Source: Pseudomonas oryzihabitans (GTDB lineage Bacteria > Pseudomonadota > Gammaproteobacteria > Pseudomonadales > Pseudomonadaceae). From it: a stretch of 64,000 bases of DNA. A model generated the notes under the pieces. The model had not been told where the DNA came from and searched no databases. It saw only the letters and a list, made by a program, of their open reading frames with translations. This document shows, in pieces, positions 60,019-64,000 of the stretch (positions within the stretch are counted from its first letter, which is position 1; each line of letters starts with the position of its first letter). The stretch lies in the NCBI RefSeq assembly GCF_014522265.1, contig NZ_CP017024.1, positions 1,764,001-1,828,000 of the forward strand, given 5' to 3'. The translations under genes and the position numbers were made by a program.

Positions 60019-63000
60019 AAGGCTTCAACCTGTCGGACTGGGCGCTGCGCCACCAATCCTTCGTCTGGTACCTGATGTTCGTCGCCCTGCTGATGGGCGT
60101 CTTCTCCTACATGAAGCTGGGGCGCGAGGAAGATCCGTCCTTTGCCATCAAGACCATGGTCATCCAGACCCGCTGGCCGGGGGCGACCACCGAGGAGACC
60201 CTGCGCCAGGTCACCGAGCGGGTGGAAAAGAAGCTCGAAGAACTGGATTCCCTCGACTACACCAAGAGCTTCACCCGGCCGGGGCAGTCCACGGTGTTCG
60301 TCTATCTGCGCGACACCACGCCGGCCAAGGCGATTCCCGACATCTGGTACCAGGTGCGCAAGAAGGTCTCGGACATCCAGGGCGAATTCCCCCAGGGCAT
60401 CCAGGGACCGGCCTTCAACGACGAATTCGGCGACGTCTTCGGCAGCATCTATGCCTTCACCGGCGACGGCTTCAGCATGCGCCAGCTGCGCGACCAGGTG
60501 GAGCAGGTGCGCCGCGAGATCCGCAGCGTGCCCGGCATCGGCAAGGTGCAGCTGATCGGCGCGGAGAACGAGGTCATCTACCTGGACTTCTCCACCCGCA
60601 AGCTGGCGGCCCTGGGCATCGACCAGCGCCAGGTGATGCAGAGTCTGCAACAGCAGAATGCGGTGACCCCCTCGGGCACCATCGAATCCGGCGCCGAGCG
60701 CATCAGCGTGCGCACCAGTGGCGAATTCCGCTCCACCGCCGATCTGGCCGCCGTCAATCTGCGCATCGACGACCGCTTCTATCGGCTCACCGACCTGGCC
60801 GACATCCGCAGCGGCTACGCCGATCCGCCCAGTTCGCTGTTTCGCTACAACGGCCAGCCGGCCATCGGCCTGGCCATCGCCATGAGCAGCGGCGGCAATA
60901 TCCAGACCTTTGGCAAGGCGCTTACCGAGAAGATGCAGGAGCTGACGGCCGACCTGCCGGTGGGCATCGGCGTGCACGTGGTCTCCAACCAGGCGCAGGT
61001 GGTGGAAAAGGCCGTCGGCGGCTTTACCCGGGCGCTGTTCGAGGCGGTCATCATCGTACTGGTGGTGAGCTTCATCAGTCTCGGCGTGCGCGCCGGCCTG
61101 GTGGTGGCGCTGTCGATCCCCCTGACCCTGGCGCTTGTGTTCGTCTTCATGGAGTACAGCGGTATCACCATGCAGCGGATTTCCCTGGGCGCCCTGATCA
61201 TCGCCCTCGGTCTGCTGGTGGACGACGCCATGATCACCGTGGAGATGATGGTGACCAAGCGCGAGGAGGGCGAGTCGCTGCACCGCTCGGCGACCTTCGC
61301 CTACGAGTCGACCGCCTTTCCCATGCTCACCGGCACCCTGGTGACGGTAGCCGGCTTCGTGCCCATCGGGCTCAATTCCAGCAGCGCCGGCCAGTACACC
61401 TTCACTCTGTTCGCGGTGATCGCGGTGGCGCTGCTCCTGTCCTGGATCGTCGCGGTGTTCTTTTCGCCGGTGATCGGCGTGCACATCCTGCCGAAGAAGG
61501 TGAAGCAGAAGGACCACGACCAGCCCGGCCGCCTGGCACGCTGGTCCGACGGTCTGCTGCTGGGCGCCATGCGCCACCGCTGGCTGACCATCCTCCTCAC
61601 GGTGCTGCTGTTCGCCGCGGCGCTGTTCTCGATGAAGTTCGTGCAGAACCAGTTCTTCCCGTCCTCGGATCGACCCGAACTGCTGATCGACTTCAACCTG
61701 CCGCAGAACGCCTCCCTCGACGCCACTCGCGCGCAGATGGACAGATTCGAGAAGACCCTGGCCGACGATCCGGACGTGGCCCACTGGAGTTCCTATGTCG
61801 GCCAGGGCGCGGTGCGCTTCTATCTGCCGCTGGACCAGCAGCTGGAGAATCCCTTCTATGGCCAGGTGATCCTGGTGGCCAAGGACCTGGAGGCGCGCAA
61901 TCGCCTGCTGCCCAAGCTCAAGCAGCGGCTGCGCCAGGACTTCGTCGGCCTGTCCGGCTACGTCCAGCCGCTGGAGATGGGTCCGCCGGTGGGCCGGCCG
62001 ATCCAGTACCGCATCAGTGGCCCCGACGTCGCCGAGGTACGCCGCCAGGCCCTGGCGCTGGCCAGCGTGCTGGGCAAGAGTCCCCAGCTGGGGGACTTCC
62101 TCTACGACTGGAACGAGCCGGCGCGGATGCTCAAGGTCGAGGTCAACCAGGACAAGGCGCGGCAGCTGGGCTTCTCGTCCCAGGACGTGGCGCAGATCCT
62201 CAATGGCGTGGTGACCGGTACCCCGGTGACCCAGGTACGCGACGACATCTACCTGGTCAACGTGGTGGCGCGGGCCAGCGAGGCCGAGCGGCGCTCGGTG
62301 GAAACCCTGGAGAATCTGCAGATCATGACGCCCCAGGGCGTCGCGGTGCCGCTCAAGGCCTTCGCCCGTATCGACTACGCCCTGGAGCAGCCGCTGGTAT
62401 GGCGCCGCGATCGGCTGCCCACCATCACCCTCAAGGCCTCGATCCTCAGCGAGATCCAGGCGCCGGATCTGGTCAAGCAGCTGCAGCCGGACGTGGATGC
62501 CTTCATCGCCAAGCTGCCGCCGCGTTATCAGGTGGCGGTAGGCGGCACGGTGGAGGAGAGCAGCAAGGCCCAGGGCCCGATCGCCGAGGTGGTGCCGCTG
62601 ATGCTGTTCCTCATGGCCACCTTCCTGATGATCCAGCTGCACAGCATCCGCAAGCTGTTCCTGGTGGCGAGCGTGGCGCCCCTCGGGCTGATCGGCGTGG
62701 TGCTGGGCTTGATCCCCTTCGGCCAGCCGCTGGGCTTCGTCGCCATCCTCGGGGTACTGGCGCTGATCGGCATCATCATCCGCAACTCGGTGATCCTGGT
62801 GACCCAGATCGACGCCTTCGAGCGTGACGGTCGCTCGCCCTGGGACGCCGTGGTGGAAGCCACCCGGCACCGGCGCCGGCCGATCCTGCTGACCGCCGCG
62901 GCGGCCAGCCTGGGCATGATTCCCATCGCCCGCGAGGTGTTCTGGGGGCCGATGGCCTACGCCATGATCGGCGGCATCGTCGCGGCGACCCTGTTGACGC

Positions 63001-63068
63001 TGCTGTTCCTGCCGGCGCTGTACATCGCCAGCTATCGCATTCGCGAGCCGGGGCGTGAGGAACGATGA
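60015..63068 (+). CDS. triC: RND efflux pump inner-membrane transporter, TriC-like
   Basis: A 1017-residue proton-driven RND transporter. The start MKGFNLSDWALRHQSFVWYL and the following GREEDPSFAIKTMVIQTRWPGA place it with TriC/VexF-type pumps. Twelve membrane helices are expected, with two large periplasmic loops (about 35-330 and 555-860). The helix 4 proton-relay Asp pair is visible (LLVDDAMITVEMM, about 408). RND motif regions GALIIALGLLVDDAMI and the C-terminal RRRPILLTAAAASLGMIPIA are intact. No outer-membrane channel gene follows, as in triABC of P. aeruginosa. The substrate range cannot be assigned from sequence. Confidence 0.92.
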   Translation: MKGFNLSDWALRHQSFVWYLMFVALLMGVFSYMKLGREEDPSFAIKTMVIQTRWPGATTEETLRQVTERVEKKLEELDSLDYTKSFTRPGQSTVFVYLRDTTPAKAIPDIWYQVRKKVSDIQGEFPQGIQGPAFNDEFGDVFGSIYAFTGDGFSMRQLRDQVEQVRREIRSVPGIGKVQLIGAENEVIYLDFSTRKLAALGIDQRQVMQSLQQQNAVTPSGTIESGAERISVRTSGEFRSTADLAAVNLRIDDRFYRLTDLADIRSGYADPPSSLFRYNGQPAIGLAIAMSSGGNIQTFGKALTEKMQELTADLPVGIGVHVVSNQAQVVEKAVGGFTRALFEAVIIVLVVSFISLGVRAGLVVALSIPLTLALVFVFMEYSGITMQRISLGALIIALGLLVDDAMITVEMMVTKREEGESLHRSATFAYESTAFPMLTGTLVTVAGFVPIGLNSSSAGQYTFTLFAVIAVALLLSWIVAVFFSPVIGVHILPKKVKQKDHDQPGRLARWSDGLLLGAMRHRWLTILLTVLLFAAALFSMKFVQNQFFPSSDRPELLIDFNLPQNASLDATRAQMDRFEKTLADDPDVAHWSSYVGQGAVRFYLPLDQQLENPFYGQVILVAKDLEARNRLLPKLKQRLRQDFVGLSGYVQPLEMGPPVGRPIQYRISGPDVAEVRRQALALASVLGKSPQLGDFLYDWNEPARMLKVEVNQDKARQLGFSSQDVAQILNGVVTGTPVTQVRDDIYLVNVVARASEAERRSVETLENLQIMTPQGVAVPLKAFARIDYALEQPLVWRRDRLPTITLKASILSEIQAPDLVKQLQPDVDAFIAKLPPRYQVAVGGTVEESSKAQGPIAEVVPLMLFLMATFLMIQLHSIRKLFLVASVAPLGLIGVVLGLIPFGQPLGFVAILGVLALIGIIIRNSVILVTQIDAFERDGRSPWDAVVEATRHRRRPILLTAAAASLGMIPIAREVFWGPMAYAMIGGIVAATLLTLLFLPALYIASYRIREPGREER

Positions 63069-63097
63069 GCGAAACGGTAGGGCAAAAAAACGGCCCT

Positions 63098-63141
63098 CTT
63101 GCGGAGGTCTCCAGAGGAGACATCTGCCAGAAGGCCGCAAG
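63098..63141 (+). other. Nested stem-loop between triC and lysR
   Basis: CTTGCGG/CCGCAAG (63098-63104 with 63135-63141) encloses a perfect GTCTCC-AGA-GGAGAC hairpin (63107-63121). It follows triC by 30 bp, without a T-run. It could protect the triC mRNA 3' end or form part of the lysR leader. Confidence 0.45.
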
Positions 63142-63286
63142 GAGCTATCCAAGGAGCCACTGCCGGAGGGAAGGATTCGCGCGGTCAGAATGTCGAATCC
63201 ACAGCGGCTCACCGCACCACTATCGTGCGTGCGACTTTTTCAATAAAGTGACGGCTTGACGAAACTCCATTGCGAAAAAGGCAATA

Positions 63287-64000
63287 ATGGATATTTTCCA
63301 AGGCATGCGCATCTTCGTCCGGGTGGTGGATCTGGGCAGTCTCACGGCTGCCGCCCACACCCTCGCTCTGTCTACCGCCCAGGTGTCGCGCCTGCTGGCG
63401 GAACTGGAAAGCCACCTGCAGACCCGCCTGCTGCACCGCACCACCCGGCGCCTGGCGCTGACCGAGGCGGGTGAACGCTACCTCGAACGCTGCCGACGCA
63501 TCCTGCAGGATGTCGGCGAGGCCGAGGCCGAAGCCAGCGGCGCCCATCTCAAGCCCCATGGCCATCTGCGCCTGCATTCCATGACCGGCCTCGGCACTCA
63601 ACTGCTGGCGCCCCTGGTGTCACGCTTCTGCGCGCGCTATCCCCATGTCGAGATCGTCATGACGCTCTCGCAGAACCATCCGGCGCTGCTGGAGGATGGG
63701 CATGACATCGCCATCACCCTGGACACCGAACTGGCCGATTCGGATTTCGTCGCCCAGCGTCTCGGCGGTGTCTACAGCGTGGTCTGCGCGGCGCCCAGCT
63801 ACCTGGCGCAGCGTCCGGCACCCAAGGTGCCCGCCGATCTCGCCGAGCACGACTGCCTGCGCCTGATGGATCCGAACTTCTCCGAACGCTGGGTCTTCGC
63901 CGGCGAAGACGGCGAGCAGCAGGTCGCGCCGCGCTATGTCTTCCAGGTCAACGTCGCCGAGGCCCTGGCCAGCGTGGCCCGCCAGGGCATGGGCATCTGC
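63287..64000 (+). CDS. LysR-family transcriptional regulator (3'-truncated by window)
   Basis: 238 residues are visible from ATG 63287 to the window end with an open frame. The N-terminal winged helix is MDIFQGMRIFVRVVDLGS, then [29 protein letters not shown] (in part). The LysR effector domain begins near residue 90 (HLRLHSMTGLGTQLLAPLVSRFCARYPHVEI in part). It has the AraC-free, single-domain architecture of LTTRs such as the DmlR-like group. It is in the same direction as triABC, 218 bp downstream, and could regulate that operon or a downstream divergent gene outside the window. Its C-terminus is not seen. Confidence 0.92.
   Translation, partial: MDIFQGMRIFVRVVDLGSLTAAAHTLALSTAQVSRLLAELESHLQTRLLHRTTRRLALTEAGERYLERCRRILQDVGEAEAEASGAHLKPHGHLRLHSMTGLGTQLLAPLVSRFCARYPHVEIVMTLSQNHPALLEDGHDIAITLDTELADSDFVAQRLGGVYSVVCAAPSYLAQRPAPKVPADLAEHDCLRLMDPNFSERWVFAGEDGEQQVAPRYVFQVNVAEALASVARQGMGIC

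Noticed and set aside
59997-63212. Long minus-strand open frame (about 1070 codons) opposite triC
   Set aside because: It is antisense to an intact RND pump. Its composition (very rich in His, Gln, Gly, Asp) is the usual artefact opposite high-GC genes, and no domain is recognisable.
1-64000. tRNA, rRNA, CRISPR arrays, transposases, integrases
   Set aside because: None seen on reading both strands; the only repeats are short palindromic elements.

Overview
This 64 kb window is high-GC, densely coding Gammaproteobacterial DNA and almost certainly comes from a Pseudomonas or a very close relative. The evidence is a set of Pseudomonas-type loci: pstCAB-phoU followed by a response regulator and an M23 peptidase, the glcCDEFGB glycolate locus, rpoZ-spoT-ridA, a carbonic anhydrase/SulP pair, and a triABC-type efflux operon with two adaptor proteins. 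Species cannot be fixed from sequence alone. No rRNA, tRNA, CRISPR array, transposase or phage module was found.

Layout. 1-4.7 kb: phosphate uptake (pstC truncated by the window edge, pstA, a MITE-like palindrome, pstB, phoU). 4.8-12.2 kb: a response regulator, two related secreted M23 peptidases flanking an AraC regulator, a possible structured small RNA, a membrane-bound diguanylate cyclase and a CorC/HlyC-type CBS protein. 12.3-19.8 kb: glycolate oxidation (glcC divergent from glcDEFG-glcB) with two identical operator-like palindromes in the divergent promoter. 19.8-21.1 kb: a lower-GC insert carrying one Abi_2/AbiF-type HEPN protein between structured non-coding flanks. 21.2-24.4 kb: rpoZ, spoT and ridA, with two inverted-repeat elements. 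24.4-30.3 kb: catalase HPII and a methionine importer with two tandem binding proteins. 30.3-32 kb: a hipA-hipB toxin-antitoxin pair in inverted gene order, with three operator-like palindromes spaced exactly 42 bp apart. 32-37 kb: MFS transporter, rubredoxin, HU protein, SulP transporter and beta-carbonic anhydrase. 37-43 kb: two chemoreceptors, glyoxalase I, CsbD and a GST. 43-46 kb: three overlapping glycosyltransferase genes of unknown product. 46-51 kb: YihY (with an abnormal C-terminal tail), phosphoglycerate mutase, a small conserved-looking protein, an aldo-keto reductase and its divergent LysR regulator. 50.8-54.7 kb: a three-subunit membrane sugar/sugar-acid dehydrogenase (Tat small subunit, GMC flavoprotein with Cys cluster, triheme cytochrome c). 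55-57.5 kb: an amino-acid permease and a DUF1127 protein whose upstream regions share TTGCAC/GTGCAA motifs. 57.8-64 kb: triABC-like efflux and a LysR gene cut by the window end.

Most of the window is conserved metabolism and transport. The less ordinary content is: (i) the AbiF-like HEPN gene with adjacent hairpin-rich DNA, which may be an RNA-controlled abortive-infection unit; (ii) the hip operator array phased at four helical turns; (iii) a possible small RNA at 7.6-7.75 kb; (iv) the shared TGCA-type motifs around the permease and DUF1127 genes; (v) the orphan three-glycosyltransferase operon. All functional statements are inferred from sequence motifs and family knowledge; no searches or structure predictions were run.
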